Positions 31,616 through 40,016 of a DNA stretch of 64,000 nt are shown piece after piece. Source of the DNA: Mycolicibacterium sphagni (GTDB lineage Bacteria; Actinomycetota; Actinomycetes; Mycobacteriales; Mycobacteriaceae). A program made the translations under genes and the position numbers. The notes under the pieces were generated by a model, which worked only from the letters and a program-made list of their open reading frames with translations, searched no databases and was not told where the DNA came from. Numbering within the stretch: the first letter of the stretch is position 1; each line of letters opens with the position of its first letter. The DNA is taken from contig NZ_VBSB01000012.1 in the NCBI RefSeq assembly GCF_013337765.1, positions 1 to 64,000 on the forward strand, written 5' to 3'.

Positions 31616-31954
31616 ATGTGGGAATTCGCGGTGATACTGCTGATCGTCGGTGCGCTGGTCCTCGTTCTGGCCCCGCGCATCATGGGGCGCCGCGGCCCAC
31701 GCGGTGAGATGGCACAGGGCACGCTGCTGGTGACCGGGGTGAGCCCGCGCCCGGACGCCACCGGTCAGCAGTTCGTCACGATCAGCGGCGTCATCAACGG
31801 CCCGACCGTCAACGAGCACGTGGTCTATCAGCGGATGGCGGTCGACGTGGACAGCTGGCCGACCATGGCGCAGCTGATTCCGGTGGTGTACTCGCCGAAG
31901 AATCCAGACAACTGGTACTTCGCGCCCACCGAGCCGCCGCCGCAGCCCTACTGA
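31616..31954 (+). CDS. Small single-span membrane protein
   Basis: 112 residues. The N-terminal transmembrane helix is FAVILLIVGALVLVLAPRIM, followed by a soluble domain with VTGVSPRPDATGQQFVTISGVINGPTVNEHVVYQRMAVDVDSWP and a Pro-rich end (TEPPPQPY). The soluble part, with VVYSPKNPDNW, resembles small DUF3592-like or OB-like membrane-anchored proteins. No function can be given. Its end overlaps the convergent TetR gene by 7 bases. The start is supported by a -10 box exactly six bases ahead. Confidence 0.7.
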   Translation: MWEFAVILLIVGALVLVLAPRIMGRRGPRGEMAQGTLLVTGVSPRPDATGQQFVTISGVINGPTVNEHVVYQRMAVDVDSWPTMAQLIPVVYSPKNPDNWYFAPTEPPPQPY

Positions 31955-32499
31955 GCCCGAGGCACGTCCACGCACTGGTCGATGATGCGGTCGATCACCG
32001 CAAGAAGCCCTTCGTCGAGTGGCGTTCGCGGTTGGCCGCCAAGGGCATTGGACATCGCGTGGTGGTAGAGCCCATCGCCGATCAGCTTGATCGTGCGCGC
32101 GACGTCACGGTCGCCGAGCGCCTCGGTCAGCACGCTCAGCCACTGATCGGAAATCAGCTTGATCGCCGCCCGCGCCCGGGGATCGCCGGCCTGCTGTAGC
32201 CGGGCGACCGCGACGAGCGTGCGGTCCAGCGGTGTGTTCGCGTAGTGCGATGTGCGGATGTAATGCCGTGCGGGTCCGTCGGGCGCGCTGCGCATCTTCT
32301 CGACGTCGTCGGCCGCCAGGGCGATCAATCGATCACACAACGCCTCGGCGAGCTGATCCTTGGCGGGGAAGTGGTAGAGCAGGCCCCCTTTTGATACCCC
32401 GGCCTTCGCCGCGACCGCGTCCAGCGTGGCGTGGCGCTCCCCATCGACGGCCAACGCGTCGGCGTAGGCATCGAGAATGCGCTCACGCGAGGTCGTCAT
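31948..32499 (-). CDS. TetR-family regulator of the divergent MFS transporter
   Basis: 183 residues. The HTH is at about residues 5-50, with RERILDAYADALAVDGERHATLDAVAAKAGVSKGGLLYHFPAKDQLAEAL, and a TetR_C-like domain follows. The -10 box TAAACT (32511-32506) is exactly six bases before the ATG, so translation is probably leaderless. A perfect 24-bp palindrome lies just upstream between this gene and the transporter, the classical repressor-plus-efflux-pump arrangement. Induction by an exported compound is likely. Confidence 0.9.
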   Translation of the reverse strand: MTTSRERILDAYADALAVDGERHATLDAVAAKAGVSKGGLLYHFPAKDQLAEALCDRLIALAADDVEKMRSAPDGPARHYIRTSHYANTPLDRTLVAVARLQQAGDPRARAAIKLISDQWLSVLTEALGDRDVARTIKLIGDGLYHHAMSNALGGQPRTPLDEGLLAVIDRIIDQCVDVPRAQ

Positions 32500-32505
32500 C
32501 CGGCG

Positions 32506-32545
32506 AGTTTATCGGTTTTCAACTGTACCGTCTGGACGGTACAGT
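32506..32545. promoter_or_regulatory. 24-bp perfect operator with divergent promoters
   Basis: ACTGTACCGTC (32522-32532) and GACGGTACAGT (32535-32545) are perfect 11-base arms around TG. The right arm ends in a plus-strand -10 box TACAGT (32540-32545) for the transporter. The TetR -10 box TAAACT lies at 32511-32506. One bound dimer could block both promoters. Confidence 0.85.
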
Positions 32546-32579
32546 GGAGGGTCTAGAACCAATTGAGGAAGTGATAACC

Positions 32580-33770
32580 GTGCGTGCCTACGTTGAGCTC
32601 GTTCGGGTTCCGGGCGTGGTCAATGTGACCGCCTCGCAGCTGTTCGCGAGGCTGCCACTCGGCATGCTGTCGCTGGCGATCCTGCTGCACGTGCAGGCCC
32701 GTACCGGGTCGTACGCGGTGGCGGGGGCGGTCGTCGCGTTCACCAGCATCGGTGAAGCGGTAGCCATGCCCATGACGGCGCGCCTGCTCGGCCGGATCGG
32801 AATGGTGCCGACCCTGGTGTCGGCCGCATTGATCAACGGCGTCAGCATGCTGGCGCTGGCCTTCATCTACGTCCCGACGACGTACCTCATGGTGTTGGGG
32901 TTCCTGATCGGCGCGTCGGTGCCGCCGCTGTTGCCTGCGGTCCGCGCGCTGTACCCGCAGATGGTGCCCGGCCAGGGGTTGCGTGCGCTGTTCGCGCTCG
33001 ACACCACTGCGCAGGAACTCATTTGGGTGATCGGTCCGGTGGCCGCCACGTTCCTCGCATCCGCGATCTCGACCGCGATCCCGCTACTGTTCTCCGCGGC
33101 GGTCACGGTGGTGGGGACCGTCTGGTTTCTGGTCAGTGCTCGCCAGTTCCGGCCGACCATCGTCACCAGCAGGGTCGCGTTCGGAAAGGTCCTGGCCAAC
33201 CGGGCGGTGATCCTGGCCATGGTCGCCAGCCTCGCGCTGGTCGCGTCGTTCACGGCCCTGGAAGTCGGTGTGCTCGCCCTCTTCGGTAACCACAACCTCT
33301 CGGCCGGCGTGGCGCTCGCGGCGACCGGCCTCGGCTCGCTACTCGGCGGCGTCTTGTTCGGGCACCGCCACCTGGGCGTGCGCGGTCTGGCCCTGTCGAT
33401 GGCGGTTGTCGCCGCGGGCACGGCGCTGTTCGGGATGGTCGACGGCTACGGTCTGCAGCTTGCCGCGTTGTTCGCGTCCGGGCTGGGCTTCGCGCCCGCA
33501 CTCGCCGCGCTGTATGTGATGGTGTCGCACCAGATCGCCGACCACTCGACCGCCGAGGCATTCGGCTGGCTCAACAGTGGCGCCCTGGCCGGCGGTGCCC
33601 TGGGCACTGCAGTCGGCGGCGTGGTCGCCGACGCCTACAGTCCGTTCGCGGTCGTCATGGTCTCGGCCGCCTTGGCCCTGGCCGCCGCGTTCACGCCGCT
33701 TATCGCGCGTACCGCCGGTCCGGTGGGTGGGCTGTCTCGCGAGCCGGTGAAGGCTCCTTGCGAGGTGTGA
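32580..33770 (+). CDS. MFS transporter
   Basis: 396 residues from the GTG at 32580, which has GAGGAA nine bases upstream; GTG at 32571 is too close to it. About 12 hydrophobic segments are visible, beginning with LGMLSLAILLHVQ and continuing through AVVAFTSIGEAVAMPMTARLLGRIG to the final ALAGGALGTAVGGVVADAYS. The MFS loop after the second helix (ARLLGRIGMVPTL) fits. It is probably a drug or metabolite exporter in the cytoplasmic membrane, repressed by the divergent TetR. Substrate is unknown. Confidence 0.88.
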   Translation: MRAYVELVRVPGVVNVTASQLFARLPLGMLSLAILLHVQARTGSYAVAGAVVAFTSIGEAVAMPMTARLLGRIGMVPTLVSAALINGVSMLALAFIYVPTTYLMVLGFLIGASVPPLLPAVRALYPQMVPGQGLRALFALDTTAQELIWVIGPVAATFLASAISTAIPLLFSAAVTVVGTVWFLVSARQFRPTIVTSRVAFGKVLANRAVILAMVASLALVASFTALEVGVLALFGNHNLSAGVALAATGLGSLLGGVLFGHRHLGVRGLALSMAVVAAGTALFGMVDGYGLQLAALFASGLGFAPALAALYVMVSHQIADHSTAEAFGWLNSGALAGGALGTAVGGVVADAYSPFAVVMVSAALALAAAFTPLIARTAGPVGGLSREPVKAPCEV

Positions 33771-33773
33771 TCG

Positions 33774-35141
33774 CTACCCGTGGCCGATCCGCAGTAACTC
33801 GGCGACGTTGGCGACCTTGACCCGCGGCCGGCCGTGCGGTTCACCGGCCCCGCGCTCGTGGGCGTCGATGAGCTGCCAGTGGTCGTCGGTCACCAGCTTC
33901 GGCTGGCGGTCCACCAGCCACTTCACCAGCTCGTCGGCGTAATCGGGCGCGACCTCGGCCAGCTGCACCCGCTGAAGGTCGGCCAGCAGGGTGTCGACGG
34001 TGTCCTGGGAGTCCTTCTTATTGGTGCCGATGATTCCCGACGGGCCTCGCTTGATCCAGCCGACAACGTATTCGTTGGAGCTGCCTGCGATGCGGCCGTC
34101 CTCGTGCGGGATGGTCCCGGAACTCTCGTCGAACGGCACGCCGGGCACCGGGACGCCCTTGTAGCCGACTGCGCGCACCACGAGTTGGACGGGCAGTGTC
34201 TCGCGCTCGCCGGTGTCCTTGGCGACGACGCGTCCGCTCTCGTCGGAGACCAGCTCGTTGTGGCCCAGCACGATCTCTTCGACCCGCTCGGTGCCGTGGA
34301 TCTCGATGGGTGACGTCCGGAAGCGGAACACGATGCGACGGTGCCCCTCGGTGTGCTCTCGCGAGGCATAGTCGCGCAGCACCTTGATGTTGGCCTTGGC
34401 GATTTTGCCCGCCGCCTCGGCGTCCTCGTCGGTGATGTCGGCCAGATCCGCCGGATTAATCACCACGTCGACGCCCTCGAGCTCACCGAGCTCGCGCATC
34501 TCCAGCGTGGTGATCGCGGACTGCAGCGGACCGCGACGGCCCAGGATGATCACCTCGTCGACACCCCGGTGGTGCAGTGATTGCAGCGCGTGGTCGGCGA
34601 TATCGGTGTTGGCCAGTACGTCGGGATCGGTGACGAGGATGCGTGCGACGTCGATGGCGACGTTGCCGTTGCCGACCACGACGGCCCGGCCGCTGGTGAT
34701 GTCGGGCGCCATCTCCTCGAAGTGCGGGTGTGCGTTGTACCAGCCGACGAAGTCGACGGCGGCCACACTGCCTGCCAACTCCTCGCCGGGGATGCGCAGC
34801 GCCCGGTCGGACTGGGCGCCGACGGCGTAGACCACCGAGTCGTAGTGCTCGGTCAGCTCGGCAGCCTCGACGTCCTTGCCGACGGTGATGTTGCCGAAGA
34901 AGCGGAACCGCGGGTCGGCCGATGTCTTCTCGAAGGTCTTGCTGATCGATTTGATCTTCGGATGGTCCGGCGCCACCCCGGAGCGCACCAAACCCCACGG
35001 GGTGGGCAGCATCTCGAGCATGTCGACGTGTACATCCGGTCCACCGGCTGCGACAGAGCCGTCGGCGAACTTCAGCAGCGAAGCCGCCGCGAAGTATCCC
35101 GAGGGTCCCGCACCGACGATCGCGACATAGTAAGGACGCAT
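33774..35141 (-). CDS. fprA: NADPH-ferredoxin reductase FprA
   Basis: 455 residues, the length of mycobacterial FprA (adrenodoxin-reductase-like). The FAD motif VAIVGAGPSGYFAA begins at residue 7. GLVRSGVAPDHPKIK is present, the NADP-binding VVVGNGNVAIDVARIL is near 153, and a C-terminal WIKRGPSGIIGTN segment closes the active site. It transfers electrons from NADPH to ferredoxins, which reduce P450s and other enzymes. Two P450s and a [3Fe-4S] ferredoxin are encoded in this window and could use it. The position next to prfB on the opposite strand matches Rv3106/Rv3105c. Confidence 0.95.
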   Translation of the reverse strand: MRPYYVAIVGAGPSGYFAAASLLKFADGSVAAGGPDVHVDMLEMLPTPWGLVRSGVAPDHPKIKSISKTFEKTSADPRFRFFGNITVGKDVEAAELTEHYDSVVYAVGAQSDRALRIPGEELAGSVAAVDFVGWYNAHPHFEEMAPDITSGRAVVVGNGNVAIDVARILVTDPDVLANTDIADHALQSLHHRGVDEVIILGRRGPLQSAITTLEMRELGELEGVDVVINPADLADITDEDAEAAGKIAKANIKVLRDYASREHTEGHRRIVFRFRTSPIEIHGTERVEEIVLGHNELVSDESGRVVAKDTGERETLPVQLVVRAVGYKGVPVPGVPFDESSGTIPHEDGRIAGSSNEYVVGWIKRGPSGIIGTNKKDSQDTVDTLLADLQRVQLAEVAPDYADELVKWLVDRQPKLVTDDHWQLIDAHERGAGEPHGRPRVKVANVAELLRIGHG

Positions 35142-35323
35142 TCTCGCGCTTTCTGTCCGGACTCGGCTGCGCGCAAGGGGCTGTCGCGTCGTAGTCGAGA
35201 AGCACCGCAGGGGGCTGCGCGGCGCACAATCCTGGTTACGAATGTGATGTTAGACGGGTGATCGGCTCAACCACCCCAGAAGTCCCGGGAGCCGCCGTGG
35301 ATCACAACGTCTCGCAACGCCGG

Positions 35324-35337
35324 TACCCTGAGGACCC
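35324..35337 (+). promoter_or_regulatory. -10 box of the prfB promoter
   Basis: TACCCT at 35324-35329 lies eight bases before the prfB GTG, so the transcript may be leaderless or nearly so. Otherwise 35142-35337 contains only the divergent promoter region with fprA and no gene. Confidence 0.45.
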
Positions 35338-36456
35338 GTGGACCTCGATCGTCAGTCAGATATCGCCGCACTTGATTCCACCTTGACGACGGTGGAACGA
35401 GTGCTCGACGTCGATGGTCTGCGCGCCAAGATCGAGAAGCTCGAGCACGAGGCCGCCGACCCGAATCTGTGGAACGACCAGAGCCATGCCCAGAGCGTCA
35501 CCAGCGAGCTGTCCCACGCCCAGGGTGAACTGCGTCGCGTCGAGGGGCTGCGCGGGCGTCTCGACGATCTGCCGGTGCTCTACGAGATGGCCGCCGAGGA
35601 AGAAGGTGACGGCGCCGCAGACGCCCTCGCCGAAGCCGACGCCGAACTGAAGTCGCTGCAGGCCGATATCGAGGCGATGGAGGTCCGGACCCTGCTGTCC
35701 GGTGAATACGACGAGCGCGAGGCGCTGGTGACCATCCGCTCCGGCGCCGGCGGGGTGGACGCCGCCGACTGGGCCGAGATGCTGATGCGGATGTACATCC
35801 GCTGGGCCGAGCAGCACAAGTACCCGGTCGAGGTGTTCGACACCTCCTACGCCGAAGAGGCCGGCATCAAGAGCGCGACGTTCGCCGTGCACGCGCCGTA
35901 CGCCTACGGCACGCTGTCGGTCGAGCAGGGCACCCACCGGCTGGTGCGGATCAGCCCGTTCGACAACCAGAACCGCCGCCAGACGTCGTTCGCCGATGTC
36001 GAGGTACTGCCCGTCGTGGAGACCACCGACCACATCGACATTCCCGAGCAGGATGTGCGCGTCGACGTCTACCGCTCCAGCGGCCCCGGCGGTCAGTCGG
36101 TCAACACCACCGACTCGGCCGTACGGCTGACGCACATCCCCACCGGCATCGTCGTCACCTGTCAGAACGAGAAGTCGCAGCTGCAGAACAAGGTGTCCGC
36201 GATGCGCGTCCTGCAGGCCAAGCTCATGGAGCGCAAACGTCACGAGGAGCGCGCCGAGATGGACGCCCTCAAGGGCGACGGCGGCAGCTCGTGGGGCAAT
36301 CAGATGCGCTCCTACGTTTTGCACCCCTACCAAATGGTCAAGGATCTGCGCACCGAATACGAGGTCGGCAGTCCTTCGGCGGTACTGGATGGGGACATCG
36401 ACGGATTCCTCGAAGCGGGGATCCGCTGGCGTAACCGACGAGATGACGACGACTGA
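35338..36456 (+). CDS. prfB: Peptide chain release factor 2
   Basis: 372 residues with a GTG start. The tripeptide anticodon SPF lies in RISPFDNQNRRQTSF and the catalytic GGQ in SSGPGGQSVNTTDS. RF2 releases proteins at UGA and UAA. The frame is continuous, so the programmed +1 frameshift near codon 25 known in E. coli prfB is absent here, and there is no sign of autoregulation by it. The 3' end overlaps the MscS-like gene by 14 bases. It starts the conserved block prfB, mscS-like, Rv3103-like, ftsE, ftsX, smpB. Confidence 0.97.
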   Translation: MDLDRQSDIAALDSTLTTVERVLDVDGLRAKIEKLEHEAADPNLWNDQSHAQSVTSELSHAQGELRRVEGLRGRLDDLPVLYEMAAEEEGDGAADALAEADAELKSLQADIEAMEVRTLLSGEYDEREALVTIRSGAGGVDAADWAEMLMRMYIRWAEQHKYPVEVFDTSYAEEAGIKSATFAVHAPYAYGTLSVEQGTHRLVRISPFDNQNRRQTSFADVEVLPVVETTDHIDIPEQDVRVDVYRSSGPGGQSVNTTDSAVRLTHIPTGIVVTCQNEKSQLQNKVSAMRVLQAKLMERKRHEERAEMDALKGDGGSSWGNQMRSYVLHPYQMVKDLRTEYEVGSPSAVLDGDIDGFLEAGIRWRNRRDDDD

Positions 36457-37441
36457 TTTCGCGGCCTCCGCCGCAGGGACCAGCTTCCTGGCGCTCCCGT
36501 TCGCCGATCGCTGGCATGACTTCTGGCATGGCACCATCGGCGAGTGGATCCTGACCAGGGGTCTGCGGATCACGCTGCTGGTCCTCGGCGGCCTGCTGGC
36601 GGCCCGGTTCATCAACTGGTCGGCGCAGAAGATCTCCCGGCGCATCGATGCCGATTTCCGGGAGAGCGACGCACTGGTGCGTTCGGAGAGCGCCAAGCAC
36701 CGTCAGGCCGTGGCGTCGGTCATCTCGTATGTGGCGATCGCGTTGCTGGGCGTGGTGGTGCTGGTCGAAGTCACCGACATACTCGCGGTTCCGGTCAGCT
36801 CGCTGGTCGCGCCTGCGGCGGTTCTGGGTGCGGCGCTGGGCTTCGGCGCCCAGCGCATCGTGCAGGATCTGCTGTCCGGGTTCTTCATCATCACCGAAAA
36901 GCAGTACGGCTTCGGTGATCTGGTGTCGCTGACGGTGGCAGGCATCGCCAAGGAGGCGACGGGCACAGTCGAGGACGTCACGCTGCGGGTGACCAAGCTG
37001 CGGTCGTCGGAAGGCGAAGTGCTCACCATCCCCAACGGGCAGATCGTCAAGACCCAGAACTTGTCCAAGGACTGGGCGCGGGCCGTCATCGACATCCCGG
37101 TGCCGACCACCGCGGACCTCAATCGGGTCAACGACGTGCTGCACGGGGTATCGGAAAAGGCGATCGCCGATCCCGGGCTGAAGGACCTTCTTCTGGACGC
37201 CCCGCAGCTGATGGGTGTCGAGAGCATCGAACTCGACACCGTGAATCTGCGCATGGTGGCACGCACGCTGCCCGGTAAGCAGTTCGAGGTGGGCCGCAAG
37301 CTTCGCGTGCTGGTGATCGCCGCGTTGATGAGGGCCGGGATCGCCAGCCCGTCGGACGGCTCGCCGATGGTCGAGGCCATCGTGCACCCGGCTACCGCGG
37401 GCGGTGCCGAGGAGACTCAGGGTCCGGTGACGCCGAAGTGA
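36443..37441 (+). CDS. MscS-family mechanosensitive channel (Rv3104-like)
   Basis: 332 residues from the ATG at 36443, inside the end of prfB. Three transmembrane helices are seen (about 35-55, 85-105 and 110-135), the last being the MscS TM3-like Gly/Ala-rich SSLVAPAAVLGAALGFGAQRIVQDLLSGFFI. The beta domain is marked by LRSSEGEVLTIPNGQIV. These channels open under membrane tension to release solutes in hypo-osmotic shock. The membrane lies at the N terminus and the cytosolic vestibule at the C terminus. Its stop overlaps the next start (GTGA). Confidence 0.9.
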   Translation: MTTTDFAASAAGTSFLALPFADRWHDFWHGTIGEWILTRGLRITLLVLGGLLAARFINWSAQKISRRIDADFRESDALVRSESAKHRQAVASVISYVAIALLGVVVLVEVTDILAVPVSSLVAPAAVLGAALGFGAQRIVQDLLSGFFIITEKQYGFGDLVSLTVAGIAKEATGTVEDVTLRVTKLRSSEGEVLTIPNGQIVKTQNLSKDWARAVIDIPVPTTADLNRVNDVLHGVSEKAIADPGLKDLLLDAPQLMGVESIELDTVNLRMVARTLPGKQFEVGRKLRVLVIAALMRAGIASPSDGSPMVEAIVHPATAGGAEETQGPVTPK

Positions 37442-37908
37442 AGTTGACGCCGACACGCAAAGAAGGCCGCGGCTGGCCGCACTACATCCTGTGGGGACGG
37501 GTGCGCACCTCGACCGCGGCGCTGCTGGCCGCGTTCATCGCGATCTGGTGGCTGTATGCGACCTATCAGCCCGCGCCGCCGCCGGAGGTGCCGGCCACCC
37601 AGATGGTGCCGCCAGGCTTCGTCCCCGACCCCTCCTACACGTGGGTTCCGCGCACCGAGGTCCGGGATCGCACCACGACCACCAGGACGACGGCGCCGAC
37701 GACCACAACGACGACAGAGACGACCGAGCCCACCACCTCGGAGACGTCGCCGACCTCGCCCACGTCGCCTACCTCGCCGACAACGACGACGTCGGTGGCG
37801 CCTCCGCCGTTCCAGATTCCGGGGCTGCCGACGCCGACACCCACGCCGATTCCGTCACCGGCGCCGGGGCAGGGGCCGATGCTCACGCCTGCGGCTCCGA
37901 CGCAGTAA
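37438..37908 (+). CDS. Pro/Thr-rich membrane-anchored protein (Rv3103-like)
   Basis: 156 residues with a GTG start overlapping the previous stop. A short basic cytosolic end is followed by one transmembrane segment (ALLAAFIAIWWLYATY). A long extracellular low-complexity tail of Pro, Thr and Ser repeats (TTTTTTETTEPTT, SPTSPTSPTSPTTTT) ends in PIPSPAPGQGP. It is probably cell-wall spanning and may be O-mannosylated. Its conserved place before ftsE hints at a link with septation or envelope, but no function is known. Confidence 0.85.
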   Translation: MKLTPTRKEGRGWPHYILWGRVRTSTAALLAAFIAIWWLYATYQPAPPPEVPATQMVPPGFVPDPSYTWVPRTEVRDRTTTTRTTAPTTTTTTETTEPTTSETSPTSPTSPTSPTTTTSVAPPPFQIPGLPTPTPTPIPSPAPGQGPMLTPAAPTQ

Positions 37909-37921
37909 TCAGGCGGACGGC

Positions 37922-37935
37922 TACACTGGCGTGCC
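37922..37935 (+). promoter_or_regulatory. -10 box ahead of ftsE
   Basis: TACACT at 37922-37927 lies eight bases before a GTG at 37936 and eleven before the ATG at 37939, suggesting a very short or absent leader for ftsEX. Confidence 0.45.
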
Positions 37936-37938
37936 GTG

Positions 37939-38628
37939 ATGATCACCCTTGACCATGTCAGCAAGCAGTACAAGTCGTCGGCGCGACCCGCCCTCGACAA
38001 TGTCAGCGTCAAGATCGACAAGGGTGAGTTCGTCTTCCTCATCGGCCCGTCGGGTTCGGGCAAGTCGACGTTCATTCGCCTGCTCCTGGCCGAGGAGACC
38101 CCGACCTCCGGTGAGCTTCAGGTGTCGAAGTTCCACGTCAACAAGCTCTCCGGTCGGCACGTCCCCAAGCTGCGCCAGGTGATCGGCTGCGTGTTCCAGG
38201 ACTTCCGGCTGCTGCAGCAGAAGACCGTGTTCGAGAACGTGGCCTTCGCACTCGAGGTGATCGGCAAGAAGCCCGAGACCATCAACCGGGTGGTGCCCGA
38301 CGTGCTCGAGATGGTGGGTCTGTCGGGCAAGGCCAACCGGCTGCCCGCCGAGCTGTCCGGCGGTGAGCAGCAGCGCGTGGCGATCGCGCGGGCCTTCGTC
38401 AACCGCCCGCTGGTGCTGCTGGCCGACGAGCCCACCGGCAACCTGGACCCGGAAACCAGCAAGGACATCATGGATCTGCTCGAACGGATCAACCGGACGG
38501 GCACCACAGTCGTGATGGCCACCCACGACCACCACATCGTCGACTCCATGCGCCAGCGTGTGGTGGAGCTGTCCTTGGGCAGGCTCGTCCGCGATGAAGC
38601 GCGTGGCATCTACGGAATGGATCGTTAA
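37939..38628 (+). CDS. ftsE: Cell-division ATP-binding protein FtsE
   Basis: 229 residues from the ATG at 37939 (MITLDHVSKQYKSSARPALD), the usual mycobacterial start; GTG at 37936 would add one residue. Walker A is GPSGSGKST, the ABC signature is LSGGEQQRVAIARA, Walker B is LLADEPTG, and the H-loop is ATHDHH. FtsE with FtsX forms an ABC-type mechanotransmitter that activates peptidoglycan hydrolases (RipC in mycobacteria) at the septum. ftsX follows without a gap. Confidence 0.98.
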   Translation: MITLDHVSKQYKSSARPALDNVSVKIDKGEFVFLIGPSGSGKSTFIRLLLAEETPTSGELQVSKFHVNKLSGRHVPKLRQVIGCVFQDFRLLQQKTVFENVAFALEVIGKKPETINRVVPDVLEMVGLSGKANRLPAELSGGEQQRVAIARAFVNRPLVLLADEPTGNLDPETSKDIMDLLERINRTGTTVVMATHDHHIVDSMRQRVVELSLGRLVRDEARGIYGMDR

Positions 38629-39525
38629 GTGCGCTTCGGCTTCCTGATCAACGAGGTCTTCACCGGACTTCGCCGCAACGTCACGATGACGGTGGCGATG
38701 ATCCTGACCACGGCGATCTCGCTCGGCTTGTTCGGCGGTGGTCTGCTGGTGCTGCGCATGGCCGAGCAGTCGCGTCACATCTATCTCGACCGCGTCGAGA
38801 GCCAGGTGTTCCTGACCGACGACATCTCGTCCAACGATCAGACCTGCGACGGCGACCTGTGTAAGGCGTTGCGCGCCAAGATCGAAGCGCGTAACGACGT
38901 CAAGTCGGTGCGATTCCTCAACCAGACCGACGCGTACAACTTCGCGTTGGTGAAGCTGCCGCAGCTCGCCAAGGACGCCACGAAGGACAAGTTCCCGGCG
39001 TCGTTCGTCGTCAAGCTCGACAATCCGGACAAGCACGAGGACTTCGACAAGGCGATGCAGGGTCAGCCCGGCGTGCGCGGGATCCTCAACCAGAAGGACC
39101 TGATCGATCGGCTGTTCGCCGTGCTCGACGCGTTATCGGCCGTCACGTTCGCGATCGCGGTGGTGCAGGCGATCGGTGCAGTTCTGTTGATCGCCAACAT
39201 GGTTCAAGTGGCGGCCTACACCAGGCGTACCGAGATCGGCATCATGCGGATGGTGGGTGCGACCCGGTGGTACACCCAGCTGCCGTTCCTGTTGGAGGCC
39301 ATGCTGGCCGCGTTCATCGGTGTCGTGATCGCGGTCGTCGGGCTAGTCGTGGTGCAGGCGTTGTTCCTGGATGACGCCCTCAAGCAGTTCTATGCGGCGA
39401 ATCTGGTCGCCCGGGTCGACTGGCGGGATATCGCTGTGTACGTCGCGCCGTGGATGACCTTCGTCGGTCTTGCGATGTCGGGTCTGACCGCCTACGTCAC
39501 GCTGCGCCTCTATGTGCGGAAGTAG
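38629..39525 (+). CDS. ftsX: Cell-division membrane protein FtsX
   Basis: 298 residues with a GTG start directly after the ftsE TAA. Four transmembrane helices are seen: one near residues 20-45, three in the C-terminal half. The large extracellular loop between TM1 and TM2 carries a Cys pair in CDGDLC, expected to form a disulfide as in other mycobacterial FtsX. The C-terminal part shows the FtsX/MacB-type GIMRMVGATRW loop. It relays FtsE ATP hydrolysis to the periplasmic hydrolase. Confidence 0.97.
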   Translation: MRFGFLINEVFTGLRRNVTMTVAMILTTAISLGLFGGGLLVLRMAEQSRHIYLDRVESQVFLTDDISSNDQTCDGDLCKALRAKIEARNDVKSVRFLNQTDAYNFALVKLPQLAKDATKDKFPASFVVKLDNPDKHEDFDKAMQGQPGVRGILNQKDLIDRLFAVLDALSAVTFAIAVVQAIGAVLLIANMVQVAAYTRRTEIGIMRMVGATRWYTQLPFLLEAMLAAFIGVVIAVVGLVVVQALFLDDALKQFYAANLVARVDWRDIAVYVAPWMTFVGLAMSGLTAYVTLRLYVRK

Positions 39526-39527
39526 CC

Positions 39528-40016
39528 GTGGCCAAGAATCCGGATAAGAAGCCCGAACGGAAGGTTGTTGCCACCAATCGCAAGGCGCGGCACAACTATT
39601 CGATCCTCGACACCTACGAGGCCGGTGTGGTGTTGCAGGGCACCGAGGTCAAGAGCCTGCGCGAGGGTCACGCGTCACTGGCTGATGCGTTCGCGACCGT
39701 CGACGACGGTGAGATCTGGTTGCGCAACCTGCATATCCCGGAATATCACCACGGCACGTGGACCAATCACGCGCCGCGGCGCAATCGCAAGCTGCTCCTG
39801 CACCGGAGCCAGATCGACACGCTGGTCGGCAAGATCCGCGACGGCAACCTGACACTGGTGCCGCTGTCGCTGTATTTCAACGACGGCAAGGTCAAGGTCG
39901 AGTTGGCGTTGGCGCGCGGTAAACAGGCTCACGACAAGCGGCAGGATCTGGCCCGCCGCGACGCTGAACGTGAAGTGATCCGGGAACTCGGCCGACGGGC
40001 CAAGGGCAAGCTCTGA
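39528..40016 (+). CDS. smpB: SsrA-binding protein SmpB
   Basis: 162 residues from the GTG at 39528. The family core is visible: NRKARHNYSILDTYEAGVVLQGTEVKSLR and NLHIPEYHHGTWTNHAPRRNRKLLLH, with a basic C-terminal tail (QDLARRDAEREVIRELGRRAKGK). SmpB delivers tmRNA to stalled ribosomes in trans-translation. The tmRNA gene itself lies 3.9 kb downstream on the same strand, separated by an apparently inserted operon and a transporter gene. Confidence 0.97.
   Translation: MAKNPDKKPERKVVATNRKARHNYSILDTYEAGVVLQGTEVKSLREGHASLADAFATVDDGEIWLRNLHIPEYHHGTWTNHAPRRNRKLLLHRSQIDTLVGKIRDGNLTLVPLSLYFNDGKVKVELALARGKQAHDKRQDLARRDAEREVIRELGRRAKGKL

Noticed and set aside
35338..35460. Programmed frameshift in prfB
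   Set aside because: The reading frame is continuous from the GTG and no in-frame TGA occurs near codon 25.
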